From Pyropia yezoensis (Eukaryota > Rhodophyta > Bangiophyceae > Bangiales > Bangiaceae): a DNA stretch of 64,000 nt. A program made the position numbers and the translations under genes. The DNA lies in contig CM020620.1 of the NCBI GenBank assembly GCA_009829735.1, positions 26,630,951 through 26,694,950 on the forward strand, given 5' to 3'. Below the pieces are notes generated by a model. The model was not told where the DNA came from. It made no database searches and saw only the letters and a list, made by a program, of their open reading frames with translations. Of this stretch, positions 1-11,247 are shown piece after piece; the first letter of the stretch is position 1; every line of letters begins with the position of its first letter.

Positions 1-639
1 CTTGAGGTGCACAGCGTCACCTGGGCGCGCGGAAAGTTGGGAGTTCTTGTCCGCACGCCCGACCAGGATGCTGATGTGGACTCTGAGGATGATGAGTTGG
101 GGCAGGGGGATGACGAGTTCGAGGACGACGAGGACGTTAACCTGGCGGACGAAGCAGAAGCAGCCGCGGACGGAGTGGACGATGCTGCGTGGGACACTGC
201 GGACCTTGGCGACGCTGAAGAAATCGACCTGGGCGTCGAAGACGCTGATGCCGGCGCCTTGCCTGAAGATGACATCGACGACGACAACGACGCGGGCGGC
301 CACGGCGCCAGTCTCCGCCAGTGTCAGCGACTAAGCACCGCCCTTGAAGCTCTCCTCGACGGGGGTGCCATCCCCGTGCCCGCCGACGCGTACACACTGG
401 AGGTGGGCACCCCCGGCGCGCCGTCGGTGCTGACGCGAGACTTTGAATTTGAGGTCTTCAAGAGCTTCCCCGTCACTGTCCGGACGACCGAAGTGTGGCG
501 CAAGGCCGATCGCTTCTCGGGAACCCTCCACAGCCGCACCGAAGCAGCGGTGGTGTTGAACCTCAAGGGGCGGCTGCTCAAGATTCCGCGTGAGCTTGTC
601 GCCGAAGTGCGGCTGCCGAAGGCAGGGGAGGAGCCTTAA
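1..639 (+). CDS. rimP: RimP-like ribosome maturation factor (DUF150), 5' partial
   Basis: The frame is open to the left window edge, so the true start lies outside. The C-terminal part from about residue 105 reads like the RimP core: a Cys-containing helix followed by YTLEVGTPG (family usually YxLEVSSPG), then LTRDFEFEVF, FSGTL and a final small beta barrel ending KIPRELVAEVRLP. RimP binds the 30S subunit and aids its maturation; eukaryotic copies are usually plastid (cyanobacterial) in origin. The first visible residues (LEVHSVTWARG) match the end of the N-terminal alpha/beta domain strand. Between the two halves lies an acidic, Asp/Glu-rich insert of roughly 80 residues that bacterial RimP lacks. 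The stop is TAA at 637-639. The plastid location is inferred; no transit peptide is visible because the start is missing. Confidence 0.75.
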   Translation, partial: LEVHSVTWARGKLGVLVRTPDQDADVDSEDDELGQGDDEFEDDEDVNLADEAEAAADGVDDAAWDTADLGDAEEIDLGVEDADAGALPEDDIDDDNDAGGHGASLRQCQRLSTALEALLDGGAIPVPADAYTLEVGTPGAPSVLTRDFEFEVFKSFPVTVRTTEVWRKADRFSGTLHSRTEAAVVLNLKGRLLKIPRELVAEVRLPKAGEEP

Positions 640-1040
640 AGAGACAAGGAAGCGGACGTTGAAGACGTGCTTGTGGGGGAGGCAGAAAAGGTGTGGGGGG
701 AAGCAGTAGTTGCTACCACTGGTGTACCACAGTGCCATAAGGCAGCGCGGATGCTGGGGGTGGCCGCCAAACTGCGCTACTGACTGGAGCTCGTGGCAGG
801 GACCTTGAAGTTGTGCGCAGTATGATGACCAGACCGACACTCCTCGCTCGCAGAACGATTGCACAATACCATCCAACAAAAAATATGAAAGAGAGAGGGG
901 TGGCAGAGAGAGCGTACCCCTCGCGTTCCTGATACCAATACACACAGCCCCCGGCAACGAAACGAAAGGGAAAAAACAAGAAACCAACGGCCAGTGCACA
1001 GGACGACACTCTGGGCCGATACAAGAACGTGAGACACCGC
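640..1040. other. Convergent intergenic spacer
   Basis: This spacer separates two genes whose 3' ends face each other. It is lower in GC than its surroundings and holds A-rich stretches near 865-900 and 955-985 that could serve as 3' processing signals for either gene. I see no convincing coding frame. Confidence 0.5.
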
Positions 1041-3010
1041 TTACGTGATAACCGTCGGCGAAGAACGCCCCGTGATCTCTGTCAGGTTGGAGATCTTGAG
1101 TGCCAGGTCGATGAGTGGCTTGAGCGCCACCTGTGCGTCCTCCCCCTGCTTCGCCTCATCCGTTTCGTACTGCTCGGCATACAACCGGATGGTGGCGCCC
1201 GAAGAGCCGGTGCCGCTCAACCGGAAGACCAAACGGCTGTGGTCAGCAAAAACAAAGCGGAGACCCTGCCCCTTCGCAACGCTCCCGTCGATGGGGTCCG
1301 TGTACGAAAAGTTGTCAGCGGTGGTCACCTTCACAGGGAAATCGCCCAGCGTCATCGAGCCAGAGCTGTCCGCCGCCGCGGCCATATCTTCCTGCACCTT
1401 GGTGACGGTGGCCATCAGTTGCGCGCCCGCCTCGCTATCCACCTCCTCGTAGTCGTAGCGGGAGAAGAAGTTGCGCCCGTACACCTTCCAATGGTCAGAG
1501 ACGATGGACTCAATGGAGATGAGCTCGCCCTCCTTCGTGCTCGCGTTCTCGTGTGCGAGCACCGCCAACCAGCACAGCACCGCAAAGATGCCGTCCTTCT
1601 CGCGCACGTGGAAGGCACCAGTGCCAAACGACTCCTCGCCACAGATTTGGGCATTGCCCGCATCAAGAAGGTTGCCAAAGAACTTCCACCCGGTGGGCGT
1701 CTCAAAGCACGAGATGCCCATCTTGGTTGCCACGTGGTCCACCGCGCTGGCCGTCGGCATGGAGCGCGCCACGCCCGTCAAGCCGTCCTTGAAAAAGGGA
1801 ATAGCCACCTTGGCCTTGGCCGCAATCACCGCCAGGGAGTCAGAGGGGGTCACAAAGAAGCCGCGGCCCAAAATCATGTTGCGGTCGCCGTCGCCGTCCG
1901 ATGCCGCGCCCATGGCGGGCGCGCTGGATGACTTCTTCGGGTCACACGACGCCACAAGGTCCGCCGCGTAAGTGAGGTTGGGGTCGGGGTGCGCACCGCC
2001 AAAGTCCTCCAGCGGCTCCCCGCGCATCACACAGTCGGCGGGTCCGCCCAACAGCTCGACGAAAATGCGCTTCGCGTATGGCCCCGTCACTCCCGACATG
2101 GCATCGAAGAGAAAAGAAAAGTCTGAGCGTGCAAACAGCGCCTTGAGCGCCTCAAAGTCAAACATGGACTGCAGCAGCTCCACATAGTCGGCCGCCGAGT
2201 CCACGACGTCAATGGTGAACGCGGCACCGTCGATGGATTTGAACTCAGTCGTGCCAACCACTGAGAGGTCGACGGACGCAAACGGGTCTGCCTCTGTGCC
2301 TGCCTCGGCGCCCTCCACACAAGCCATCCCGTAAGTGGAGATGGTCTTGGTGTTGGTCAGGATCTTATCGGTGACCGACTCGGGGGCGGGTCCCCCGTTG
2401 GACACATTGTACTTGATACCGAAGTCCGCATTGGGGCCGCCGGGGTTGTGCGACGCAGTCAAGATGATGCCACCAAGCAGCTCCCGGCGGCGCACAATCG
2501 CGCTGAGTGCGGGGGTGCAAAGGATACCATTCTGGCCAACGAGAACCTTGGCAACACCGTTGGCGGCAGCAATGCGACAGATGATGCGCACAGCGTCCTT
2601 ATTCCAATAGCGGCCGTCGCCACCAAGAGCAATAGAGGAGCCTGGCAACAGGCGAACGCGACATCCAGAGTGGACCAAAACGAGACGCAAGCCAGAACAA
2701 AGGCGCCACACCCCAAACAATACCCCAGCTCTGGTCAGCTTGGCTGCTTCAACCCCCCAGGTCGGCACGCCGCTCACGCAACCAAGCGGCCTCCCCTCTC
2801 ACCCAGGAAGTCAGCAATGCAAACAAAGAGCCGCTGTGCGCCACACGTACCCTTCAGCCCATCAATGGAGGAGAAGAGCGACTGCACCCAGTTGGCCAGG
2901 TAGTTGGGCTTTTTGAACTCAGCCACCTTCTTACGGAGGCCAGACGTTCCCGTCTTTTGTCCGTCGATCGGAGAGGTCTTGACGTCGACCACGCGGAAGG
3001 CGCCTGCCAT
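1041..3010 (-). CDS. PGM: Phosphoglucomutase (two exons)
   Basis: This enzyme interconverts glucose 1-phosphate and glucose 6-phosphate, linking starch/floridoside and cell-wall sugar metabolism to glycolysis. Exon 1 runs 3010 to 2851 and exon 2 from 2641 to 1041, joined in phase 1 across a 209-base intron (GTACGTG donor, CAG acceptor). The product is 586 aa, close to the 560-580 aa of animal and plant PGM. Visible family hallmarks are [13 protein letters not shown] at the N terminus, the phosphoserine loop [10 protein letters not shown], the metal loop SDGDGDRNM, the sugar-binding CGEESFGTG and the C-terminal phosphate loop [16 protein letters not shown], ending with the typical [10 protein letters not shown] short Ser/Ala insert (about 8 residues) precedes the metal loop. 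There is no obvious transit peptide, so a cytosolic form is likely. It shares an upstream spacer with the divergent CRAL-TRIO gene. Confidence 0.96.
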
Positions 3011-4127
3011 GGTGGATGGTGGATCGTCAAGGGATGGACTTGACCGGCGGAGAGGAGAGCCGGCGACAGGTGGGGTAGCGACAGGTGGGATGGGCCGACA
3101 GCGGCTGGTGGCTGTCGTGGGGGAGTGGGGTAGACCAGACGGAAAGTGGACGACACTCGCGGGCTGGACAGGCTAGCAGAGATACACAACAGGCCGCCAA
3201 GCGCGGGCCAGCAGCATCGCCGGGGCCAGGCACTGCCAGCAACTCTGCACTCTCAGTCACGCGACGGGGGACAATGCGAGAGGGTCCCGTCGTGCGGCGT
3301 GTGGTGATCCACCGATGTGACGACTGTGATTCAATGGAGCGGCCCGCCACCGACGTGTGGCCCGCAGACGCCGCAGGGGTGCGGGATCATTGCCAGGGTG
3401 GACGTGCGGCGCAGCAGGCGGCATCCAGCAGGAGGCATGGAACAACTGGCCCTACCAATGGAAGCTGCGAAACTCTCTCCCCACACTGCAGTAGTCTATG
3501 TAATTATGTATTCACATGAACACAACCACCCCTCGCGGTCCTGTGGACAAATCTCGAGTCGCACTGTTGCAAGCTCCATTGCATTGTAAATTCGTAGATC
3601 CGGGATTTCACCTTTGCAAAGGACCTCAACGACTTGCACACACCTAGTCAAGGGCGGACATAGCATACTCGACGGAGATGTAGCCCCCTCTTTCACCCCT
3701 CGCTGACGACGTCATCCGCAGCGCTGTAAATCGCCAAGTTTGGAGTGTTTCAGATTCTTCCAATGAGAAGCCTCAGTTCCATCGACCCTCCAACCAGGTG
3801 GCGAGAACCCTATGTCCGCTCTCTGGGGGTTTTGGGGTGGTGTCGCGCGAACTGTGAGCTCTCTCGTCAGCCCGCCAAAGGGTGCCTCCCGCGCCCCTCC
3901 GACTGTGTAGCAAGCTAACTGATTGCATCCTTTCCAGCTCGGTGCCCTTCGCCGAGCCCTCTCCACGTTGGCTTCATCCCCGTTGGCTTCCCCCCCCCAG
4001 CACCGTCAATCCTCCTCCCACCTTCCCCCGTCGCCTCGCCCCCCAGCACCGCCCGCCCTCCGGCACCGCCCGCCCCCCGGCACCCCCCGACCCCTGGCAC
4101 CCTTTGCCCCCCTCCCACGTTTCCTTC
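3011..4127. promoter_or_regulatory. Divergent promoter spacer (PGM / CRAL-TRIO)
   Basis: This 1.1 kb spacer separates two start codons pointing away from each other, so both promoters should lie here. The centre (about 3450-3880) is clearly AT-richer than the genes. The last 200 bases before the CRAL-TRIO start are a C/T-rich leader, and the bases just above PGM are pyrimidine-rich on the minus strand. A 66-codon minus-strand frame at 3496-3696 is not low-complexity, but I do not recognise it and treat it as unproven. Confidence 0.45.
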
Positions 4128-5006
4128 ATGGCGCCCCCCCTCGACGGGGACTATCTGCACCTTCGGCCGCCGCCTCACCTGCTGGACCGAGCCCGCGAGG
4201 AGCTGGGCGAAACCGACGAGACCCGCGCTGACGCCCTGTCCACCCTCACCCGCACGCTCACCGAGCAGGCCGCGGCGGGCCACACGGCGGCGGCGGCTGT
4301 CCTCGGCGGCCTCGCCGCCGACGCGCCCTTCCTCCTCACCTTTCTCCGGTGGGCCAAGTTTTCCCTCCCCGTCGCCACGGCGCGCCTCGCGTCGTTCGCA
4401 GCGTTTGTGGGCGCCCACGAGTGGGCGGCCGCGCCAGACGAGGCCACCCTCCGGCGGGTGTACGAGCACGGAGCTCTCAGCTTTACGCCCCACACCACCA
4501 TCGACGGGCGAGTGGTGCTGACGCTCCTCGCGGGGCCCCTGTTGGGCCTCATTGAAGACGTGGGCCTCGACGTGATAAACCGGGCGGCCTTTTGGGCGTT
4601 TTGCGCCCTCCTCCGAGACCCCGAAGTGGCCATCTCCGGAGTCGTGTTTGTGGAAGACCTCCGCGGCTGCATGGACACCCGGATGGTGGCGGTGGTGCGG
4701 TCCAAGGAGAATGCATTTGGCTGGCGCATGATGCAGCAGGTCCTGCCGCTCCGCCTACAGGGCGTTTACTTTCTATACCAGCCCCCCGGGGTGGGGGTGC
4801 TGTGGGCGGTCCTCGCGCGGCTGTTTGCGCCCAAACTCCGCCGCCGGGTGCGGATGCTGGGACGCAACAGGGCGGCGCTTGAGGCGCTGATGCCGCCGGC
4901 CTCGCTTCCTGTGTCGATGGACGGGGAGGCGGTGGAGGAGTTGACCTACTCGAGCGAGCTCGCCCTGGCGGGGCTCCGCGCCACCCCCTGGATGGGACGC
5001 GTGTGA
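4128..5006 (+). CDS. CRAL-TRIO (Sec14/alpha-TTP-like) lipid transfer protein
   Basis: This 292-aa protein should bind a hydrophobic ligand (phosphoinositide, tocopherol or retinal-type) and move it between membranes. Residues 1-95 form a CRAL-TRIO-N-like helical part with LPPHLLDRAREELGE-type wording (here RPPPHLLDRAREELGET), as in animal alpha-tocopherol transfer proteins. The lipid-binding domain follows: VINRAAFWAFCALL, VVFVEDLRGC, the PLRLQGVYFLYQPPG strand that matches the family 'P.r...i.fiN.P' motif, LWAVLARLFAPKLRRRVRMLG, and LPVSMDGE in the place of the usual LP.eyGG. I chose the ATG at 4128 because homology begins a few residues later and the upstream in-frame extension is a Pro/Ser-rich leader. 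The C terminus after the CRAL-TRIO fold is short, and no GOLD domain is present. The ligand cannot be told from sequence. Confidence 0.85.
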   Translation: MAPPLDGDYLHLRPPPHLLDRAREELGETDETRADALSTLTRTLTEQAAAGHTAAAAVLGGLAADAPFLLTFLRWAKFSLPVATARLASFAAFVGAHEWAAAPDEATLRRVYEHGALSFTPHTTIDGRVVLTLLAGPLLGLIEDVGLDVINRAAFWAFCALLRDPEVAISGVVFVEDLRGCMDTRMVAVVRSKENAFGWRMMQQVLPLRLQGVYFLYQPPGVGVLWAVLARLFAPKLRRRVRMLGRNRAALEALMPPASLPVSMDGEAVEELTYSSELALAGLRATPWMGRV

Positions 5007-6511
5007 GACGTTCCGGCCAGGGGGGGGCGGGGCTGCCGGGCAGTGGGAATGCGAGGAGGCGGGGCGGCGGGGCGGCGTGGGGGGGGGGGGGAGGGGGAGA
5101 CGTCGGCGGGCTCTTGCGCAGAACCGCCCCTGCGTCTGTTGGGTTGGACCGGCGGGATGCAAGGCCGCCGCGCGTGCGCGTTTGGAAGGGGGGGACAGGG
5201 AAGGGGGGTGGATGCCCTCCACCGTTCACGGCGGCCACGCCCCTATCCCAGGGTACGGACGTGAGCCACCACGCTTAGCCGCCGTCGCGCCCACGAGGCC
5301 GCGCGGCCCCCCGCAGGCCCTCTCCCGGGACGGCGCACCTGCCGGCCGCGGCCGCGGGGCCGTGCCGCGGGGCATGCGTGGGAGGAAAAGAAAAAGTCGT
5401 TATCCCAGGCGGACCGCAGGGGACGGTCAAGTACGGGGGGGCTCCGACGCCGTCGAGGTCGCCCCTGTAGTGCGCCGCCCAGGCTGGCGGCAGGCAGCAA
5501 GCCCCACCACGAACCGTCGTCGTGTCACGACCCGTGTGATGGTCGGCATCAGGTCTGGGCGGTACCGTGCGTATCTCTGGGTAGGAAGGGGAGCGCCCCG
5601 GGGGGTCCTCAACGCGGACATCATCCGCGTCTATTCTGCATCCGACGCCATGAGGTGCCGTGCGAAGGGGAAGGTGCGCGCGCTGATCCATGCGGCGGGA
5701 GAAGGGAGAGGACGGGGGCGGGTGCAGCGGTGGCGGTGGCAGTAGCAGTGGGAAGGGGGGAGGGAGTGTCGCTCCGATGCCACAGCCTTCGCCGTCGGCA
5801 GCAACATCCCGCAGGCAAGCAACGACGGCGAAGCCGCCACCAGGCCCGGATGAGCTCGTCATCGACACGGCCGTGTGAAAAGGGGCGACGCCGGCGACGC
5901 CGGCGACGCCACTGGTGTTGGGCCTTCCATATCGGGGAGGGAGGTCGCGGGGGGGGGGGGGAAGGGCGGCGCTGACGGCGACGACGACAGGCCTGCCGGC
6001 GGGGGCGTCCGACCCGCTCCGTGTGGTCACTCACGACCGGCCGCCGCGAGCGGCGGGCCGGAGGCGTCCCCCAGCAGGTGACGTTGACACCGACACTAGA
6101 CCGGCGGGGACACGGACGTCGTCCATGGACAGCGACCCAAAAAAGGGGGAGAGGAAAGGTCAAGGGCGGGGATTTCTGCGAACGGCACCAACCGTGGGGC
6201 CGTGTGGGGTTGGCGATTCCCACCCACTCCGGAACAGCGCGGCGGCTGATGACCAGCGGGGAAAAAGCGGCCAACGACACCGAGCTGGTGCGGCGTTGCT
6301 GTCCCCCACCCTAAAAAACAATGGGCCAGGAACAAACAGTCAAAAAAAAAGTCATGGGCGCGGGGCGCGGGGCGCGGCCCGCGCCCGCCTGCCATAGAGG
6401 CTCCCCGCAGGCGTGGGGCACGCGGTGCACCCAAGGCACCTCGTGGCACTCTCCTCCGCCTGCAGGCCCTCAGCCCGCAGCGCCGCTGCCCCCCCTGTGT
6501 GCCCCGCGCCT
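5007..6511. other. Convergent GC-rich spacer
   Basis: This 1.5 kb spacer lies between the 3' ends of the CRAL-TRIO and SNARE genes. It contains G runs (5082-5096, 5950-5961), a GGCGACGCC nonamer repeat near 5883-5910 and many overlapping Arg/Pro frames on both strands that look like composition artefacts. I find no recognisable product. Confidence 0.5.
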
Positions 6512-7744
6512 TCACCTCCCCCTCCCCCCAGCACGCCGGCGCGCCACAAGCGGCGCGAGAGGTGGGGGCGCCCCCACCCCCCCTCCGACACCCCACCCGC
6601 CCCGTGGCCGCCTGACTACCACCTCCACCCCCGGTGGCGCGGCGGCGCGGGCCACCACCACCGCCTGGGGCGGCGGCGTCTCTTCCCCCGCCGGCTTAAA
6701 AATGTCGCCCGATGACACGCTGTCCGCCGCGTCCTTGCCCGCCTTGATCGCCTTGGGGATGTAGATGATCCCAAGTGGCACCAGGACAACCGCGAGGATG
6801 GCAATGACCAGCACAATGATGCAGCACTTCTTTTTGCCCGCGCTCTTTTGGTGCGCCCGCGCCTGCACCAGCTCCACGTGCGCAGCCTCGGTCTGCTGCA
6901 CCGTCTCAGCCACGTTGTACTCGATGTTGTCGAGGAGCTCCCCCTGCGTCTGCACCAGCAGCTGCATGTCCACAAACATCTGGTGGAGGGCAACGATGCT
7001 CGCCTCGACCTTTTGGAGGTCCGCATTGCGGGCCGAAAGGTCCTCCAGCCCCGCCCGCAGGCGGTGCTGCTCGGCTGGCTCCAACGCCGCCAGCGTCGGT
7101 GACGCGTCCATCACCGCCGCCACGTTGCCCGTCCGCACCGCGTCGGCAATCGCCGCGTCCGACGCGGCCGGGTTGGCCGCCCGCAGCCGCCGCGCAAGCG
7201 CCGTCTCAACATCGTCCCGGTGCTTGTCCTGCGTCGCCTCGAGGCGCTGCATGATGGCCATGTACCGCTTGGTCAGCGCCTGATGCTGCGTCACCCGCAC
7301 ACGGATCTCGCCAACGGCGTGCGCGTAGCTCGCCGCAAATGCCTGGTTCTCATCCCCAATCCGCTTGAGGCGCGTCCGCACGGCGTTACTGCGCTTGTCC
7401 GTGCCTTCGAGGAGCGCCGCAATCTCCTCCTCCCGCCCGCGGGTTGTCGCAGCGTCCCCATTGCCGCCACCGCCTCGTTGTTCGTCAAGGGAGTCGCCGT
7501 ACCGGGTGTCGAGGGTGGTAATGGACTCCTCCATCTTCGTCAGAGCGGTGCCAATCGCCTCGGTTTCCGAAAAGAACTTGGCAAGCGCGGCCTTGCCGGC
7601 CGCGTCGAGCGCGGCACCCGACGAGGCGGCGGCGGGGTCCTCCAGGTCGGGGTCCCGCTCTACCTGCCCATAGTCCTCAGGGTCCTCAGAGGAAGAGGCG
7701 TCGGACGAGAGACCCGCCTTGAGTTCTGCTAGCCGGTCCGTCAT
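6512..7744 (-). CDS. Qa-SNARE, syntaxin-like
   Basis: This 410-aa tail-anchored SNARE would drive membrane fusion. After an acidic N terminus (residues 1-45), residues 50-190 form the Habc-type helical bundle. The Qa-SNARE helix sits around residues 260-325 and contains LHQMFVDMQLLVQTQGELLD, with Gln at the zero layer and the DNIEYNV wording typical of plasma-membrane syntaxins. It is followed by a Lys/Cys patch (GKKKCC) and one hydrophobic anchor, IIVLVIAILAVVLVPLGIIYI. Unlike most syntaxins, which end within a few residues of the anchor, this frame goes on for about 70 residues of Pro/Gly/Arg-rich sequence. That tail may be real or may mark a missed splice. The ATG at 7744 gives MTDRLAELK, a normal syntaxin start, and is preceded by a pyrimidine-rich leader. 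Confidence 0.9.
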   Translation of the reverse strand: MTDRLAELKAGLSSDASSSEDPEDYGQVERDPDLEDPAAASSGAALDAAGKAALAKFFSETEAIGTALTKMEESITTLDTRYGDSLDEQRGGGGNGDAATTRGREEEIAALLEGTDKRSNAVRTRLKRIGDENQAFAASYAHAVGEIRVRVTQHQALTKRYMAIMQRLEATQDKHRDDVETALARRLRAANPAASDAAIADAVRTGNVAAVMDASPTLAALEPAEQHRLRAGLEDLSARNADLQKVEASIVALHQMFVDMQLLVQTQGELLDNIEYNVAETVQQTEAAHVELVQARAHQKSAGKKKCCIIVLVIAILAVVLVPLGIIYIPKAIKAGKDAADSVSSGDIFKPAGEETPPPQAVVVARAAAPPGVEVVVRRPRGGWGVGGGVGAPPPLAPLVARRRAGGRGR

Positions 7745-9791
7745 GTTGGCCGTACAGCGGGAAGAGAGAGGTGAATATGACAAAAAGCACCTCAAAAGGA
7801 CACGGAGAACGAAGGGGGAGGAAGGGGACACAGCAGCAAGGACCTGGGGGACGGTCACGTGCAGCAGACAGGCGCCCCGCACCAAAGCGCCACCTGTCCC
7901 ACGCGCCGCCCCCACCGGCGTCGAGCACGAGCCCGCACTGCTGCACCCCCACCCACGGGTGACCCGAGGGTGGGCACCCCCCCCGTCACCCACCCAACTA
8001 TCGGCCACACCCGCCGTTCGTCCCGCCGCCGACGCACAACCGTGGGCACGCCCGCTGAGACAGCAACGGCGACGGCGGTGGAAGCAAAAGCGGCAGCGGC
8101 AACAACAGCGGCAGCAACAGCCACAGCGGCAGAGACAGTGGCAGCGGCAGAACAAGCGAGAGTGGCAGTGGCGGCAGCGGCGGGTGCAGCAAACGTCAGC
8201 GGCGGCGGCGGCGACCGCGGGACGGCAGAGACCGAGGCGGAATTCAGCCCTCGCGCACGGATGGTGGTGGACGCGCACCGGGAGGGCGGGAGAGGGGGGC
8301 TCGCGAGGGGGGCGCCGCGGCTCCGCTGGGAACCCCCTCTGGTCGCGGCGGCAGGTGAGAGGCGGGCAGGCGGCGGCCACCCGCAAGGCCGCCCCGGGTA
8401 CGCCGCGAAAAAGCCACCCCAGGCGTCTGGCCAGACAGTCTGAGCAGGCACGCAGTCAGGCCAGCTCGCTCCGCACCCCGTGCGCAACCCCTCCAGCTCC
8501 CGCCAACCCAAGACGAGTTTGGCGGGTCCCCTCCCGCCGCCACCCCCGCCACAGACCCCCCAAGGTGAAAGTCGGAGGGCGGACGGGCGGGGGAGGGCGG
8601 GGGGTGGCACCGCCCACCGCCTCGGGCGAGAGCACGCGCGCGCGCACGCGCGCGCGCGGTCAGCCGACCGCCCGTGTGGGGGGAGGGGGGCCGTGCCGCC
8701 GCGGTGCGCCCGGCCAGCAGGGGGGGAGGGCAGGCCCGCCACCCGCCCAGCCACCTTCCCCTTCATAGATGCCCCAGCGTCACAGGGGGGGGGGGGGGGG
8801 GGGGGGCCGGTGCCAGCGCTGCGCTCGCCGCCGGTCACCCCGCGGTCAACTCCCCCCCCCCGCCCCGGCTGGTCGCCACGCGCCGTCGGCGGCGGCGCGC
8901 GCAGCGTACAACTGGCGCGCCGCGCTGTCGATCCTACGCGCCCCACCCCTCCTCACGATACCATGGGGACCCAGGCGGCGGGGAGGAGGAACAGTCAAGG
9001 CGTGAGGGGGGGTCTCCGTAATAAAGGGGAAACCGCTGCTAACCTCCCCCACAGCCCCCCCAACGCCGATGCCCGGAGACATCGACCATGGAAAGTGCCG
9101 AAGGGGAAGCGCCGCGAAAACAGGGACAACCGGGGGCAGGGAAAGGATGCACCAGAGCACAGAAGGGGCGGGGGAAGCCGAGCAAACGGGCGACGCTGCC
9201 GCCGCCGCCGCCGCTGCCGCTGCGGGAACGGGGCGGCCAGGGCAGCCGCCACGGATGATGGCGCGCCGGGGAGGGAAGGAGGAGGAGGGAGGTAGGTGGT
9301 TGGGGCACCATCCGCGTGCCGTGGGGGGGGGGCGTACAATCGGATGGGGATGACGGTGGCGGGGTCGAGGTGGGGGGGGGGGTGCGAGAGGTGGGTCGCA
9401 AGGAGGGTGGTGAAGGGCCACGTGGCTGTGGGAATTATATCGGGTCGCGGGCACGCATCGGCTCGTCGCGAGCGCGCCTTGGGGCGTCGGCGATAATTTC
9501 CATGTTGCGCGCGTGCCGACGCCGTCCCGTGTCGCGCCGCAAGGCACGGTTGCTGCGGATTCTCTGCAAACCAAGCTCCCCCACCCCCCCCTTGCCCCCA
9601 CTCCCAATCTCCCGCACGCCTCTGTTTCCCCGGGGCGTCCCACACGCCGTCCCCCTGTTCGAGCGGTCTCTACCTCTAAACCGTCACCCATACTCCCCAT
9701 AGTACCACACTTAACCCCCCCGCCCGCTTCCCCCCCCTCCTCTCCTCCCGCCCTTTCGCTCCATTGTGTATATCCCCCCCCCTTCCCCATA
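7745..9791. promoter_or_regulatory. Divergent promoter spacer (SNARE / mL41)
   Basis: Two kilobases separate divergent starts. The spacer holds CAG/GCA-type repeats (about 8080-8170), an alternating CG stretch (8635-8660), a G run (8786-8806) and several more G/C runs. A TATA-like TGTATATCC stands at 9767-9775, 17-25 bases before the mL41 start. Every long frame here is Arg/Pro-rich and overlaps others on both strands; I support none of them. Confidence 0.45.
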
Positions 9792-10100
9792 ATGGGCCCC
9801 CTCGGCCGCGCGCTGGCTGCGGCGGCCACCCGCGGCGGCCAGGGGCTGGCGCGCAAAAAGTCCCCCTGGCTCCACCCCAAGCACGGCCCCGTGGGCTACT
9901 ACAAGGGGGTGGGCGCTCGGCGGCTTGGCCGGCACACCCGCAAGGGCGGCTACGTCCTCGACTGGGAGCGGCATGTGCCGGCTTATCAGGTTCCTGCGTC
10001 GGCGGCGGTGGCGGGGGCGACGCCGGGCGGGTTGCTCCCGTATGTATCGATGCGGACGCCGCTGGTGACCATGCCGCCGCCGCCGGGGACGGGCGGGTGA
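9792..10100 (+). CDS. MRPL41: Mitochondrial ribosomal protein mL41 (MRPL41; yeast MRPL27 family)
   Basis: This 102-aa basic protein belongs to the large subunit of the mitochondrial ribosome. The match to plant and animal mL41 covers the segment TSKRGP-like KKSPWLHPKHGP, then YYKGVGARRLGRHTRKGGYV (family: GxxxTGxhTxKGGYV) and the VPAYQVP...LLPYVS stretch that corresponds to the conserved 'P.fvVPdL..f.LkPYVs'. The N terminus (MGPLGRALAAAATRGGQ) is Arg/Ala-rich and suits a mitochondrial presequence. The protein is at the short end for the family, as in plants. The stop codon lies inside GGTGAGTGCGG, which also looks like a splice donor, so a further 3' exon is possible. Confidence 0.85.
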   Translation: MGPLGRALAAAATRGGQGLARKKSPWLHPKHGPVGYYKGVGARRLGRHTRKGGYVLDWERHVPAYQVPASAAVAGATPGGLLPYVSMRTPLVTMPPPPGTGG

Positions 10101-11247
10101 GTGCGGTTTTTCTTTGATGTCTTAGGCCTGGTGGCGGGGGGTGGGGGCAGGGCGTTGGGGGTTTGGGGCTGGGGTGTTGGGGGGGGGGGGGGGGGAGGGG
10201 GACGGGGGAAGGAGGTGGGGGTCCAACGATTGTTGGGAGAGAGGCGGGTGGGGTGGGAGGGGTGGGCGTGCGGTGGGGGGAGGGGGCGGCGCGGGTGAAG
10301 GGTAGGAGATAGAGGGGGGGGGGGGGGGGAGGTGAGGGTGTGATGTCGCAAACGGGGTGGGGGTAAGGGGGCACGGCGGGTGCCAGTCGTCCCAGGTCGG
10401 CCCCCCCCGACGCGGCGGGGGCGGGCCTGTATGGGACAGGGCTGAGCTGCCGGTGATGACCGCTTGCCGCTTCCCTTCTACCTGCTCGTAGGACTGGCGG
10501 CGGCGGCTGCGGTGGCCATGGTGGCAATCGCAGTAGTGTCGGTGGTGGTGGTCGTGGAGGTGGTCGCGGTGGGGTCGTGACCGCGTACCCTGTTGGGCAG
10601 TGTGTTAGCACACACCACCATTGCGGTGCCATGTGGAGTCCATGATGCGCGATGTAAACTGGAAAGGAAGTAAAGAGAAGCACAAGAAACACATCACAAT
10701 AAAAGGGACAGTACATGTGTATCTAGATGCATGGTGCGTCCATTGATGGGGTTTCTTTCTCTCTGATGCGGCTCTTACTCTTACTTCCGTACTACTACGC
10801 GCATGGTCGTGTTTGTCTCTCTTCTGGTGATTTCATTGGTCGAGGAGCTCGTTGTTACATATAAATTTCTGACTCGGCTGCGCTAAACTAAATTTAGACG
10901 TCGGCCTCGGATAACAAGCAGGCAAGTGACGTTTTTTTCTGGATACGTTAAGCTGGTATTTAGTCTCTTCTTCCACGTCGCCGATGAGCACGCTGCGGCT
11001 CGGAACAAACTTAAACCGCTCCAGAGATCACCAGTTCGCCAGCTGGTAGCTTGTCTGCCCCAATAACCAACCACTGCCCCTAAACCGACAAAGCCACGTG
11101 GCCCACGTGTACCCCGAAATTGACCCCTCAAGCAACGATCTGTCGCACTTGGTCGCGGTACGCGCTGTACTGGTCACCCGTCTGTGTTGTTCTCCCCCCA
11201 CTGTACCACACATACCCCGCGCCCCGCACCGCCCCCCCCACCCAACA

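Noticed and set aside
7719-8768. Long plus-strand frame of about 350 codons overlapping the syntaxin promoter
   Set aside because: Arg/Gln/Pro-rich, overlaps equally long frames on both strands, has no domain; an effect of GC-rich repeats.
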